Source: SZAS-18 sp031370675 | Lineage (GTDB): Bacteria; Verrucomicrobiota; Verrucomicrobiia; Chthoniobacterales; SZAS-18 | Direction of reading: 5' to 3' | Assembly: GCA_031370675.1 (NCBI GenBank) | Contig: JANMQT010000382.1 | Coordinates: 1-31,139 of the forward strand | DNA length: 31,139 bases | Part shown: in pieces, positions 1 to 9,055 of the stretch | Position numbering within the stretch: the first letter of the stretch is position 1 | How the letters are laid out: each line of letters starts with the position of its first letter | The notes under the pieces: generated by a model | Databases searched by the model: none | What the model was told of the DNA's origin: nothing | The model's input: the letters and a program-made list of their open reading frames with translations, nothing else | Made by a program: the position numbers and the translations under genes

Positions 1-1548
<1,548 letters not shown>

Positions 1549-1569
1549 TCATTACCCTTAGCGCGACTC

Positions 1570-1729
1570 GGCCAAGGGCGAAAGTGGGGTCCCTGAGGCA
1601 GGGATGACCGTCCCCAGTCGTCCCAAACTTCCCGCGGGAAATCTTTCGCGCATTCGATCGTCGCGTCCGCAAAGGCGCCACGCTCGTCATTTTCGGACGA
1701 CCGGGGACGGTCGTCCCTACCCCTTGGCC
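1570..1729. repeat. Imperfect inverted-repeat element between purQ and purL
   Basis: The two ends carry matching arms. GGCCAAGGG at 1570-1578 pairs with CCCTTGGCC at 1721-1729. The 24-base stretch at 1600-1623 pairs with 1695-1718 with two mismatches in its central 23 bases. The left arm holds about 21 extra bases between its two blocks. The interior includes the palindrome TTCCCGCGGGAA (1629-1640). No coding sequence is visible. The right arm enters purQ and encodes its last codons (Ala-Lys-Gly-stop). It resembles a small non-autonomous repeat (MITE- or REP-like); mobility is inference. Confidence 0.7.
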
Positions 1730-2520
1730 AACGCGCCTGGAGGTCGCCTTCCACCAACCATGCCCACCACCTGCTCGGCCATCGCCGCGAAGATCAATTT
1801 TCCATCCTCGCTGCCCAGACGCGCGTGCGCCGCCCGATCCGGATGCGGCATCAGCCCAAACACATTTCGCCCTGCGTTGCAGAGGCCCGCGATGTTCGCG
1901 GCCGAACCGTTCGGATTCGACGCCTCCGTCGGCTCGCCCGTGAGCGGATCGACGTAACGCAGCAGGACCTGGTGATTCTCCTCGAGCACGCGCAACGTCT
2001 CCGGTTCCGCATGAAAGCAGCCCTCGCCGTGCGCGACGGGCAGGGTGAGCAACTGCCCCGGATAGCACTGAGAGGTGAACGGCGAATCGACGGACTCGAC
2101 CCGCAGCGTGACCGGCGCGCAGACAAAATGCAGCGAGCGATTGCGGATCAGGGCGCCCGGCAGCAGGCCGGCCTCGCACAGGATCTGGAAGCCATTGCAG
2201 ATGCCGATGACCGGCACGCCGGCCGCCGCGGCCGCACTCACACTCCGCATCACGGGCGAGTGGCGGGCCATCGCGCCGCAACGCAAATAGTCACCGTAGG
2301 AAAAGCCACCAGGCACCACAATCGCATCGAATCCCGCCAGCGAAGACTCCTGGTGCCAGACGTATTCCGCCGCGTAACCGCAGTCATCCCGCAGCGATCG
2401 GAGGCAATCCTGGTCGCAATTCGACCCCGGAAACTGAATCACCGCAAAGCGCGGCAGCCGGCGGCCGGCCAGCTGGGGGAGCGACAATTCGAGCTGCGTG
2501 GGGAAATCGGGGGGGCTCAC
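1717..2520 (-). CDS. purQ: Phosphoribosylformylglycinamidine synthase, glutamine amidotransferase subunit PurQ
   Basis: PurQ releases ammonia from glutamine and passes it to PurL for FGAM formation. It is a class I glutamine amidotransferase of 267 residues. FAVIQFPGSNCD (about 25-36) is the family N-terminal motif. The nucleophile is Cys108 in GVPVIGICNGFQ, and the His/acid pair lies in MPHPDR (His226, Asp228; many homologues have Glu here). Relative to typical PurQ there is an extra N-terminal stretch of about 23 residues, so an internal start is possible, but no strong Shine-Dalgarno favours one. The gene sits between purS and purL. Its final residues and stop codon fall inside an inverted-repeat arm, which suggests that insertion of the repeat rewrote the C-terminus. 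Confidence 0.95.
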   Translation of the reverse strand: MSPPDFPTQLELSLPQLAGRRLPRFAVIQFPGSNCDQDCLRSLRDDCGYAAEYVWHQESSLAGFDAIVVPGGFSYGDYLRCGAMARHSPVMRSVSAAAAAGVPVIGICNGFQILCEAGLLPGALIRNRSLHFVCAPVTLRVESVDSPFTSQCYPGQLLTLPVAHGEGCFHAEPETLRVLEENHQVLLRYVDPLTGEPTEASNPNGSAANIAGLCNAGRNVFGLMPHPDRAAHARLGSEDGKLIFAAMAEQVVGMVGGRRPPGALAKG

Positions 2521-2533
2521 GGCGGCGGTGGGG

Positions 2534-2782
2534 TCAGTCCACGATTTCGAGCTGAAAGTCCTCGATCACGGGGTTGGAAAGGAAGTCGCGGCACAATTCG
2601 CGCAGCTTCGCTTCCAAGGCGGAGCGGTCGTCCGAGGCGGGTTCGAGCTCGATTTCCAGCACCTTTCCGGCCCGAACGGCGCTGGCGCCCGGGAGGCCCA
2701 AATGGTGCAGGGTGTTGCGAATGGCCACGCCCTGCGGGTCCAGCACGGCGGCTTTGGGCATGACGGTGACGCGGGCTTTCAT
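2534..2782 (-). CDS. purS: Phosphoribosylformylglycinamidine synthase subunit PurS
   Basis: PurS is the small third subunit of the multi-protein FGAM synthase, bridging PurQ and PurL for ammonia transfer. The chosen start, ATG at 2782, gives MKARVTVMPKAAVLDPQG, the classic PurS opening (the motif normally reads V.PK..VLDPQG), and a protein of 82 residues, the usual length. A longer in-frame version from 2836 adds 18 unrelated residues and is less likely. The gene is first in the purSQL set, 13 bases upstream of purQ. No Shine-Dalgarno is visible, but a GATAAT -10-like hexamer lies 9 bases before the ATG, suggesting a very short leader. Confidence 0.93.
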   Translation of the reverse strand: MKARVTVMPKAAVLDPQGVAIRNTLHHLGLPGASAVRAGKVLEIELEPASDDRSALEAKLRELCRDFLSNPVIEDFQLEIVD

Positions 2783-2791
2783 GGGAGCCGC

Positions 2792-2819
2792 ATTATCCCG
2801 TCCCCGGACCGACACGCAA
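2792..2819 (-). promoter_or_regulatory. Predicted promoter of purSQL
   Basis: On the minus strand, TTGCGT (2819-2814) and GATAAT (2797-2792) are 16 bases apart. The -10 hexamer matches the sigma-70 consensus at 5 of 6 positions and the -35 at 3 of 6. The -10 ends only 9 bases before the purS ATG, so transcription would begin about 2-3 bases upstream of the start codon. This is motif inspection only. Confidence 0.4.
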
Positions 2820-2826
2820 ATTCTTG

Positions 2827-2856
2827 TTGGTGACATCCCCCCGATGCCGTTATTTT
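2827..2856 (+). promoter_or_regulatory. Possible promoter of the 2864-4696 gene set
   Basis: TTGGTG (2827-2832) and TATTTT (2851-2856) are 18 bases apart. The TATTTT ends 7 bases before the ATG at 2864. Both hexamers are weak matches to the sigma-70 consensus (3/6 and 4/6). The placement resembles that of the other candidate promoters in this window, where the start codon follows the -10 almost directly. Confidence 0.27.
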
Positions 2857-2863
2857 AGGTCCA

Positions 2864-3745
2864 ATGAGTTTCGACCGGCGCGTATTCGCTCTCGCCGCCC
2901 TTTGCTGGGCGTGCACCACCCTGCTTGGCGCCGGCCCCGCCGTCACCACCACGCCGCCACCCCCCGCCCCGGGCGCGCCTGCCACTCCCGTCGTCCCGGC
3001 CGCGCCCGACGCCGCCATGCTTTCCACGGCCGAGATCGCGGCCGCCCTCACGAGCGACTCGATGACCGTGCCGCTGCCCGGCGAGTTGCTCGCGGCGCTG
3101 AGCAAGCAGTGCAAACCGAATTGGGCCGCCGAGTTTCGCGGGCCCGTTAACACCGCGCTCACCAGCCGCGCGCAGATCGCGCTGAACCTCGGCGCGTTGA
3201 TCGCCGACGGCTACGTCGCGGTCGAGGCGCAGGACAGCCAGCAGGTGAAGAACATCGGGCGCGACATTCTCGCGCTCGGCAAGGCGCTGGGCATCGGCAA
3301 CGAAGTCATCGCGCGCGGCAGCAGCATCGCGCAGTTCGCGGAGAACAATGAATGGAACGCGCTGAAGGAGGAGCTCGAGGCCACCCAGAACGAGGTGAAG
3401 AACGCGATGGAGAAAATCCGCGACACGGATCTGGTCATCATGATCAGTCTCGGCGGCTGGATTCGCGGCACCGAGATTGTCTGCGACATCATCCTGCGAA
3501 ATTTTTCCGACGCAACCGCGAGCCTGATTCGCCAGCCCCAGCTGGCCGGGTACCTGCGCGGGAAAATCGCCAATCTTTCCCCGAAACTGCGCGAGGATCC
3601 GCTCATCGTCTCGCTCGACCGCCAGCTCGTGGAGGTGGAGAAACTTGTTTCGTTCCCGCTCGGGTCGACCGCCTCCCGCGAGGAGGTGCAGAAATTGAAG
3701 GACGCCGTATCCGCCATGATCAAGGAAATCTCCGCCAAGAACTGA
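2864..3745 (+). CDS. Exported protein of unknown function
   Basis: No family is recognised. The 293-residue product begins with a short basic region and a hydrophobic stretch (FALAALCWACTTLLGAG, about residues 8-24), consistent with a Sec signal peptide. A proline/alanine/threonine-rich linker follows (about 25-50). The rest is charged and mostly helical in appearance, with a possible coiled coil around NEWNALKEELEATQNEVKNA (about 163-182) and a second heptad-like stretch near the C-terminus. No catalytic motif is evident. It lies 4 bases upstream of another exported protein and is probably co-transcribed with it and with the ACT-domain gene. A periplasmic location is inferred from the signal peptide. 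Confidence 0.75.
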   Translation: MSFDRRVFALAALCWACTTLLGAGPAVTTTPPPPAPGAPATPVVPAAPDAAMLSTAEIAAALTSDSMTVPLPGELLAALSKQCKPNWAAEFRGPVNTALTSRAQIALNLGALIADGYVAVEAQDSQQVKNIGRDILALGKALGIGNEVIARGSSIAQFAENNEWNALKEELEATQNEVKNAMEKIRDTDLVIMISLGGWIRGTEIVCDIILRNFSDATASLIRQPQLAGYLRGKIANLSPKLREDPLIVSLDRQLVEVEKLVSFPLGSTASREEVQKLKDAVSAMIKEISAKN

Positions 3746-3749
3746 CCCC

Positions 3750-4193
3750 ATGAAGTTTTTCCCCCTTGCCCTGCTCGGTGCGTGTGTCCTTGCGCTCGCC
3801 GCCCCGCGCTTGTGCGCCATCGACGATTCCGATGCCGAGACAAACGCCCGCATCAGCGCGCTCGACATCGCCGGAGCGTTTTCCAACGATGGCTTCAAGA
3901 TCCGCGACGGCCACTGGGCCGGTCCGCTCAAGGCGAAGGACAAGGCGCAGTTGATGACCGTGAATCTCTACGCCGGGAACCAGTACTATTTCGCGCTGGG
4001 CACGGAAAAGGACGCGCACATCGTGCTCTCGGTGTACGACGAGACCGGGAAAAAAGTGAGCACGGACACCTGGGCGGACGGCAACAAATTTGCCACCTCG
4101 GTGGCCCCCGCCGCGAGCGGGCCGCACTATATCAGTGTTCGTCTGGCCGACGGGGAGCCGGCCACGTTCTGCCTGCTTTACACCTACAAGTAA
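3750..4193 (+). CDS. Small exported protein, probably a beta-sandwich
   Basis: This 147-residue protein has a clear signal peptide (MKFFPLALLGACVLALAAPRLCA, cleavage near residue 23) and a mature part of about 124 residues. The mature part alternates short polar and hydrophobic segments (LMTVNLYAGNQYYFALGT, AHIVLSVYDETGKKV, ASGPHYISVRLADGEPATFC). The pattern resembles secreted beta-sandwich domains of the pre-peptidase C-terminal type, but this is only a resemblance. There are no enzymatic motifs. It starts 4 bases after the preceding exported protein, so the two are likely co-translated. The function is unknown. Confidence 0.75.
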   Translation: MKFFPLALLGACVLALAAPRLCAIDDSDAETNARISALDIAGAFSNDGFKIRDGHWAGPLKAKDKAQLMTVNLYAGNQYYFALGTEKDAHIVLSVYDETGKKVSTDTWADGNKFATSVAPAASGPHYISVRLADGEPATFCLLYTYK

Positions 4194-4219
4194 CGGCCCC
4201 GCGAGGCCCGAAGGAAACC

Positions 4220-4696
4220 ATGGCATCCGACGTCGTCGAACCGCTCACGGACAAGAAGTTCGATGGGCCCAAGGTCACGCAGTTCTCCGTCTTCGTGAAG
4301 AACCGCGCGGGCGCGTTGATGAACATCGTGCGCCTGTTGCAGAAAGGCGACATCGAGGTCGTCGCGCTCAGCGTGCTCGATGCCACCGACTCCGCCGTGG
4401 TGCGCATGCTGGTGAGCGATCCGGAACGCGTCGACGAGCTATTCCGCAAGAACGACATCGCGTTCAGCACCACCGACATGGTCGTGGTGGAAATGACGGA
4501 GGTCGGCCGCGATCTCGCGCGCGTGCTCACCGCACTGCTGCAGGCCGAGGTGAATATTTTCTTCAGTTATCCTCTGCTGACGCGCCCGCACGGCCGCTCC
4601 GCCCTGGCATTGCATGTGGATGATGACGAATGCGCGACGTCGGTCCTGCTCGGCGAGCGCTTTCGGCTGCTCAGTCAGATGGATATTTCGCGGTGA
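4220..4696 (+). CDS. Tandem ACT-domain protein
   Basis: The 158-residue protein carries two ACT-like modules and no catalytic domain. The first (about residues 18-85) opens with VTQFSVFVKNRAGALMNIVRLL, the standard ACT strand-turn-helix with the ligand-site motif NRAGAL. The second spans about 86-158 (MVVVEMTEVGRDLARVLTALLQAEVNIFFSY). Stand-alone ACT proteins usually bind amino acids and act as regulators or regulatory subunits; the ligand here cannot be read from sequence. The ATG at 4220 has an AAGGA Shine-Dalgarno at the right distance, so the longer upstream open frame is not used. It is third in a probable operon after two exported proteins, an unexplained pairing. Confidence 0.85.
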   Translation: MASDVVEPLTDKKFDGPKVTQFSVFVKNRAGALMNIVRLLQKGDIEVVALSVLDATDSAVVRMLVSDPERVDELFRKNDIAFSTTDMVVVEMTEVGRDLARVLTALLQAEVNIFFSYPLLTRPHGRSALALHVDDDECATSVLLGERFRLLSQMDISR

Positions 4697-4728
4697 CGGT
4701 GGGCACGCGGAGCGCATCCCTCGTAGTT

Positions 4729-4743
4729 GGCCTCGCTGAGGCC
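4729..4743. repeat. REP-like palindrome, copy 1
   Basis: The 15-base hairpin GGCCTCGCTGAGGCC has a 6-base stem and a 3-base loop. It is followed by GGCCACA. The identical core recurs at 30898-30912, where the TGTGGCC flank lies on the other side, so the two copies are in opposite orientation. It lies in the convergent gap between the ACT gene and the GH75 gene and could slow or end transcription from both sides, though no T-run follows it. Confidence 0.5.
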
Positions 4744-4831
4744 GGCCACAATTTGCCCCGGCCGAAAACTGCGTGGAACGCGGTTCGCATTTGTTCTCAC
4801 CAACGCGCTCGGAGATCCCGTTCCACCTTCG

Positions 4832-6277
4832 TCACGCCCTCGGCGTCGGGGTGGGCGTGGGCGTCGTCACGGGGGCGAGACCCGGAGTCGTCACGGGCAA
4901 CGGCGTCGGCGTGATGGTCGGCTTCGGTGTCGGGGTCGGCGGGGGCGTGGGAGTCGGGGTGGGCGTCGGGATAATGTTCGCCCAGAGCTGGACCGCCGTG
5001 CCGTCGGTGCCGCCCATCTCGCCCAGCAGCCTGGTCACGCGCTCCTGCATCTTCGCGTAATCAGGCGGACCAAACGGCTGCTCCGCCGTGTTCGGAAACA
5101 CGAGGTATGTAATGCGCAGATCCTCCGCCGCCGCGGTCGTGCCGCTGGCCACGGCGTTTACCTCGCGCGCGATTCGCCACGAGGCCTCGCCTATTTTCGC
5201 GTTCGGTCCGAAGTCGCCCACGATGGCGGGATAGAGATTCCTGCCGGCGATCACGACGACGTAATCGCCAATCTTGGGCTGGTATCCGGCGCCTCCCTGC
5301 TTCGCGAAGAATTGCGGAAGCACGACATACGGATCGGCCTTTCCGATCAGGAAGCTGAACGATTTGAGCGTCTGGATCTCATCGCGCAGGGCGGCGATCG
5401 ACTGGCGGATTTCCCCAAGGCGTCCCGCGGCGGCCTTCGTGCCGAGTTCCGACTGCAGCTTGCGGACGCGCTCCTCGCGCGACGCGACGTACGGGCTCGT
5501 CTTGTTCGTCAAGCGCGGCCACTTGTAGCTCGTGAACGGCTGGAATGATGCGGATCCGCCGGTATCAACATCGTTCCAGCGATCCGGATCGGAGCCGTCG
5601 GTGTCCGTGTCCATGTTTGCCTGCACGAGCAGTGCCTTGCGGCCGCTCTGCGGGTCCTGCAGCTCGAGCACGGTCTGGCAGTCGAAGAAATTTCCGCGCG
5701 TCATGATCTGATCCAGCCGCTTGAGATGCTGCTGCATCTGCTGGGTCTTGCGCGCATAAAGCCCGTGGTAGTAGCCAGAGACTTTGGCCGTCGAAAGCAG
5801 CGTCGGGAGCTTCGGCAGCAGCTTGAGCATTTCCGGGTTGTCCGCCGCCACTTCCTCAGGCTTGCGCGCGGGCGCGGGCACTTTCACCGTCAGCGTGATG
5901 TCCGCCTCGAACGCGTCGGGCGCCTCGCGCTCGACGGACGCGATGCCGCCCGGCTTGGTCTCAAACCGGGTCTCGACCTGCAAGCCGTTGAAGAGCTTCC
6001 CCGTGTCGACCGTCCGGCGCGGAATGAAATTTTCCGGCAACGGCACCGGCGTCGGCGTGGGGGTGGGTGTGACGGTCGGAGCCGGGCTCGGCGTGGGGGT
6101 CGCCGTCGGTCGCGGGGTCGGGGTCGGCGTGGGTATGCGGGTCGGCGTGGGTGTGGGCATCAGCCGGGCCGGCAGCAGCGCCTTGCGCACGCCAACGCGG
6201 CCCAGGTAGAAACCGACCAGGAGTCCGAGAAACGCGCAGATCAAGCCCGCGGCGATGGCATGCAGGGCGCGGCGCAT
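4832..6277 (-). CDS. Membrane-anchored glycoside hydrolase family 75 (chitosanase-like) protein
   Basis: The 481-residue protein starts with an uncleaved-looking signal anchor (about 8-25). A Pro-Thr repeat linker follows (41-80), then a globular part (about 85-435) and a second Pro-Thr repeat tail (436-481). The region 305-375 matches GH75 chitosanase features: DPYVVLPQFF, IGDYVVVIAG, AIVGDFGPNAKIGEASWRIA. Asp355 in GDFGP and Glu364 in IGEAS are the likely counterparts of the family's catalytic Asp/Glu pair. NMDTDTDGSD (221-230) is also family-like. GH75 enzymes cleave beta-1,4-glucosamine chains; activity on chitosan or another cell-surface polymer is inferred. Long repetitive linkers at both ends suggest an extended periplasmic or surface location. 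It lies 37 bases after the TMEM14-like gene, probably in the same transcript. Confidence 0.82.
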   Translation of the reverse strand: MRRALHAIAAGLICAFLGLLVGFYLGRVGVRKALLPARLMPTPTPTRIPTPTPTPRPTATPTPSPAPTVTPTPTPTPVPLPENFIPRRTVDTGKLFNGLQVETRFETKPGGIASVEREAPDAFEADITLTVKVPAPARKPEEVAADNPEMLKLLPKLPTLLSTAKVSGYYHGLYARKTQQMQQHLKRLDQIMTRGNFFDCQTVLELQDPQSGRKALLVQANMDTDTDGSDPDRWNDVDTGGSASFQPFTSYKWPRLTNKTSPYVASREERVRKLQSELGTKAAAGRLGEIRQSIAALRDEIQTLKSFSFLIGKADPYVVLPQFFAKQGGAGYQPKIGDYVVVIAGRNLYPAIVGDFGPNAKIGEASWRIAREVNAVASGTTAAAEDLRITYLVFPNTAEQPFGPPDYAKMQERVTRLLGEMGGTDGTAVQLWANIIPTPTPTPTPPPTPTPKPTITPTPLPVTTPGLAPVTTPTPTPTPRA

Positions 6278-6314
6278 TTCCAGAAGAGCAATGCGGGAGG
6301 TCGCTTCGGGAGAT

Positions 6315-6641
6315 TTACTTGGCCGGCCCGAAGAGCGCGAAGCCCGCGAGGGCGAGGCCGACGACCGACAGGACCGCCATGATCCCGGCGGGCATGATCT
6401 TGCCGGTGCTCGCGAACGCCGGCACGAAGCGGATGGCCAGCACCAAGGAGATCAGCGCGAGACCCACCAGCACCGGGCGCACGTGGGAGGCCATCATCAG
6501 GGCCCCGACGAGAAGCAGGATTCCTGAAATGCCGCCCGCGAGCAGGGATGGCATGCTGCCGGCCTTGACGTAGCCGATGATGCCCCCGACCAGCGTGAAG
6601 AGCCCGAAGACGATGAAATAAATTTTGGCGATGGCGATCAT
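6315..6641 (-). CDS. Small TMEM14-like membrane protein
   Basis: The 108-residue protein has four hydrophobic segments (IYFIVFGLFTLVGGIIGYV, SLLAGGISGILLLVGALMM, VLVGLALISLVLAIRFV, MAVLSVVGLALAGFALFG). The motif GGIIGYVKAGSMPSLLAGG is typical of the TMEM14 / UPF0136 family. Bacterial members have no settled function. The ATG at 6641 gives the family-length protein; a longer frame from 6692 would overlap the upstream SDR gene and adds a polar leader, so it is less likely. It is the middle gene between the SDR oxidoreductase and the GH75 protein. Confidence 0.8.
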   Translation of the reverse strand: MIAIAKIYFIVFGLFTLVGGIIGYVKAGSMPSLLAGGISGILLLVGALMMASHVRPVLVGLALISLVLAIRFVPAFASTGKIMPAGIMAVLSVVGLALAGFALFGPAK

Positions 6642-6666
6642 GGTGGGGGAAAAGTGCGATCGGAAT

Positions 6667-7536
6667 TCAGGGTAAATCGTATTCCGGATCAAAATCGCAG
6701 ACCGGCGACTCGGCGCGCGGCCGCATGGCCTGCACGCGACGATTGAGGAAAAAGCGGAGAATAAAGAGCGGCGCGAGCGCGATGCCGACCGCGGCCAGCT
6801 TGACGAGCGCGCCCGGGATCACGCGCGCCTGATCGTTCGCGATCGCCCGCAGGCCCTCGCGCACGACCTGTTGAACGGACACTTCGAGCGCGTCGGGCGT
6901 GGCGTTGCCGCCGACATGATGACCGTTGTTGCGCTTGGCGCTGCGCGCAAATTCCGTCTCCACGGGTCCGGGGCAGAGATGCGTGACGCCGATGCCGGTG
7001 CCCGACAGTTCCGCGCGCAGCGACTCGGAAAAACTACTCACGTAGGCCTTGGTGGCCGCGTAAACACCGAGGCCGGGAATCGGCAGCAGGCTCGCCATCG
7101 AGCTGACATTGAGAATCGCGCCCGGACGATGGTGCCGCAAGCTTGGCACGAGCCGGTGGCAGAGATACGTCAGGGAAACCACGTTCACTTGGAGCATCTC
7201 GTTGACGCGCGACCAATCTGCGCTTTCAAACGGGCCGTGGTCGCCAAGGCCGGCGTTATTGATCAGCAAATCGAGTTCGAAGCCCTCGGTCTCCATCCAG
7301 TCACAAAGGAGCTGGGTGTCCGACATGTTGGTCAGGTCGGTGGGCCGGACCGCCACGCGCAACGCCGGGTTGGCGCGGCGCAATTCCTCGGCTAGTTCCT
7401 CGAGCCGGTCCTCGCGCCGGGCGACCAGGATGAGTTGCGCGGCGAGCGGCGCGAGTTGGCGGGCAAATTCAGCGCCGATTCCCGACGAGGCTCCCGTGAT
7501 GAGGGCGGTGCAGGCAAGCAGGTCTTTCATGTCCAA
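6667..7536 (-). CDS. Short-chain dehydrogenase/reductase (classical SDR)
   Basis: This NAD(P)-dependent oxidoreductase of 289 residues has all classical SDR motifs: TGASSGIG (14-21) for the cofactor, NNAG (93-96), the catalytic Ser near 145 in NVSSMAS, and YAATK with Tyr159 and Lys163. The Arg-Arg near 40 after the second strand suggests preference for NADP. A hydrophobic segment follows the catalytic domain (about 240-265, KLAAVGIALAPLFILRFFLN), so membrane association is likely. The substrate is unknown. The start may be Met1 (7536) or Met3 (7530); no Shine-Dalgarno decides it. It is the only SDR ketoreductase-like enzyme in the window, lying 5 kb from the polyene-type cluster. Confidence 0.9.
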   Translation of the reverse strand: MDMKDLLACTALITGASSGIGAEFARQLAPLAAQLILVARREDRLEELAEELRRANPALRVAVRPTDLTNMSDTQLLCDWMETEGFELDLLINNAGLGDHGPFESADWSRVNEMLQVNVVSLTYLCHRLVPSLRHHRPGAILNVSSMASLLPIPGLGVYAATKAYVSSFSESLRAELSGTGIGVTHLCPGPVETEFARSAKRNNGHHVGGNATPDALEVSVQQVVREGLRAIANDQARVIPGALVKLAAVGIALAPLFILRFFLNRRVQAMRPRAESPVCDFDPEYDLP

Positions 7537-7645
7537 AGGAGGCGGTGAATTGGTTCCCCACTGAATGAATCGCAGGTCGCCCCGAGAGTGGTTCCGGAAA
7601 TACTAGATTGCCGCCCGTCGAGGGCAACCGTTATCGTCCGCAGCG

Positions 7646-7999
7646 ATGTACATCTGCGCGCTCCAGGACCAGAAACCCTTCACGACCAAGGACGGCTCGA
7701 CCATCCGCGTCATCCTCGATCGCGCCAACGCCTTCGCCCAAAACCAGAGCCTGGCGGAGGCGACCCTGCGGGCCGGCCTCTCGGCCGAGCGCCACTACCA
7801 TCGCGCCAGTGAGGAATTCTACTTCATTCTGGAAGGCGAGGGTGAGATGCACCTCGGCGACGAAACCAGAAACGTCGGACCGGGCGACGCCATCGTCATT
7901 CCACCCGGCGCGTGGCATTTCATCGCGGCCCGCACGGACTTGCGACTGCTCTGCTGTTGCTCGCCGCCCTATTCGCACGAGGACACATTTCTTTCGTGA
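7646..7999 (+). CDS. Single-domain cupin protein
   Basis: A small beta-barrel metal-binding protein of 117 residues. Cupin motif 1 is seen at about 45-65 (GLSAERHYHRASEEFYFILEG; metal ligands probably His50, His52 and Glu57). Motif 2 lies at about 78-92 (GPGDAIVIPPGAWH; His91). The core is complete, so metal binding is expected. Such single cupins include mannose-6-phosphate-isomerase-like and sensory proteins, and the substrate cannot be told. It is transcribed divergently from the SDR gene and apart from bioD, which begins 217 bases downstream. Confidence 0.88.
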   Translation: MYICALQDQKPFTTKDGSTIRVILDRANAFAQNQSLAEATLRAGLSAERHYHRASEEFYFILEGEGEMHLGDETRNVGPGDAIVIPPGAWHFIAARTDLRLLCCCSPPYSHEDTFLS

Positions 8000-8216
8000 G
8001 GAAACAACTGAAAAAGACTTTCGGTTTCCGAGCATTCCTTCATTCCTTCATTCCGTTCATTCGTTCTTCCCTCCTTTGCTTCGCCCCTACGCGTCTCCTT
8101 TCGTGCTTCACCGCTTGCTGGCCGCCGATCTTCGATTGTAACCCACACACCCCAGGACTTTTCGCTTCGCTCAAATCTCGACCCTCGACTTCTGCTTCGT
8201 GGTAAATCCCTGATTT
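8000..8216. other. Gene-free spacer with short tandem words
   Basis: This 217-base gap between the cupin gene and bioD has no credible gene. It is pyrimidine-rich on the plus strand and unlike the flanking coding DNA. It holds an imperfect tandem repeat of about 8 bases (CATTCCTT units, 8033-8063) and a TCGACC..TCGACTTC word pair (about 8177-8191). No confident promoter or terminator was found. Confidence 0.5.
8033..8063. repeat. Imperfect octamer tandem repeat
   Basis: CATTCCTT is repeated, then degrades to CATTCCGTT and CATTCG. It belongs to the same style of short tandem words as those at 24100-24127, 24582-24609 and 31016-31084. Confidence 0.55.
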
Positions 8217-8915
8217 ATGAGCAAAGGCTGGTTCATCACCGGGACGGATACAGGCGTCGGCAAGACCTACTTCTCGACCGCCTTGCTCCGACATCTGCGC
8301 GCGCAGGGAAACGACGCGGTTGGTTTCAAGCCGATTTGTTGCGGGACGCGCGAAGACTCCGAGGCGATTTGCGCGGCTTCCGGCGGCGTGGCCACGATCG
8401 ATGAAGTCAACCCCGTCTGGTTGCATCCGCCCGCGGCGCCGTACAGCGCGTCCATCATTGAGGAGCGCCCGATCGATCTCACGCTCATCCGCGACGCGTT
8501 CGCGAAACTCAGCGCGCGGCACGCCGCCGTGATCGTCGAGGGCGCCGGCGGCTGGCTCGTGCCGATTCACCGCGATTTCTCGGTGGCGGATCTTGCGACA
8601 GAATTTGCCTTGCCGGTGGTTGTGGTCGTGCAAAACCGGCTGGGCTGCCTGAATCATTCGCTGCTCACCGCGGAATCGATTCGCGCGCGCGGACTCGTTT
8701 GCGCGGGCTTCGTGCTCAACCACGGTCTGAGCGCGCCCACCCGCGATCCGGTGGCCGCCGCGATGCAGGCCGTGGCCACCACAACAAACCGCGCCGTGCT
8801 GGAGGAAGTCAGCGGCCTCCCCGTCCTGTGCGAACTCGACGCCGATGGCGACCTGCCGGCGGAGATCCTCGAAAGCTTTTCCGGTCAGACGCCGTCACCG
8901 ACCGATCGGGCATAA
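8217..8915 (+). CDS. bioD: ATP-dependent dethiobiotin synthetase
   Basis: BioD closes the ureido ring of dethiobiotin from diaminopelargonate, CO2 and ATP, the step before biotin synthase. The 232-residue protein starts with the diagnostic P-loop FITGTDTGVGKT (residues 6-17). It has the substrate Lys in GFKPICCG (Lys38) and the VEGAGGWLVPI motif in mid-protein. Length is normal. No other biotin genes (bioA, bioF, canonical bioB) are adjacent. A BioB/HydE-type radical SAM gene lies 1.2 kb downstream on the same strand. The start ATG has no obvious Shine-Dalgarno. Confidence 0.94.
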   Translation: MSKGWFITGTDTGVGKTYFSTALLRHLRAQGNDAVGFKPICCGTREDSEAICAASGGVATIDEVNPVWLHPPAAPYSASIIEERPIDLTLIRDAFAKLSARHAAVIVEGAGGWLVPIHRDFSVADLATEFALPVVVVVQNRLGCLNHSLLTAESIRARGLVCAGFVLNHGLSAPTRDPVAAAMQAVATTTNRAVLEEVSGLPVLCELDADGDLPAEILESFSGQTPSPTDRA

Positions 8916-9055
8916 GTTTACGGAATTATTCCTCCGCGAAGAACGCAGAGATCTCAAAGATTCACTGGGATTCGGAGTCCGTTTTCGATCTTGCAGAAAC
9001 CGAACTACAACTTGCGGAATTCGCCGTCCCCCGCGACCCTGCCCGTCAACGCCGC

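Noticed and set aside
6667..7536. SDR as the missing ketoreductase of the polyene cluster
   Set aside because: It is 5 kb from the near edge of the cluster, in another transcript with TMEM14-like and GH75 genes, and has an extra membrane segment unlike FabG.
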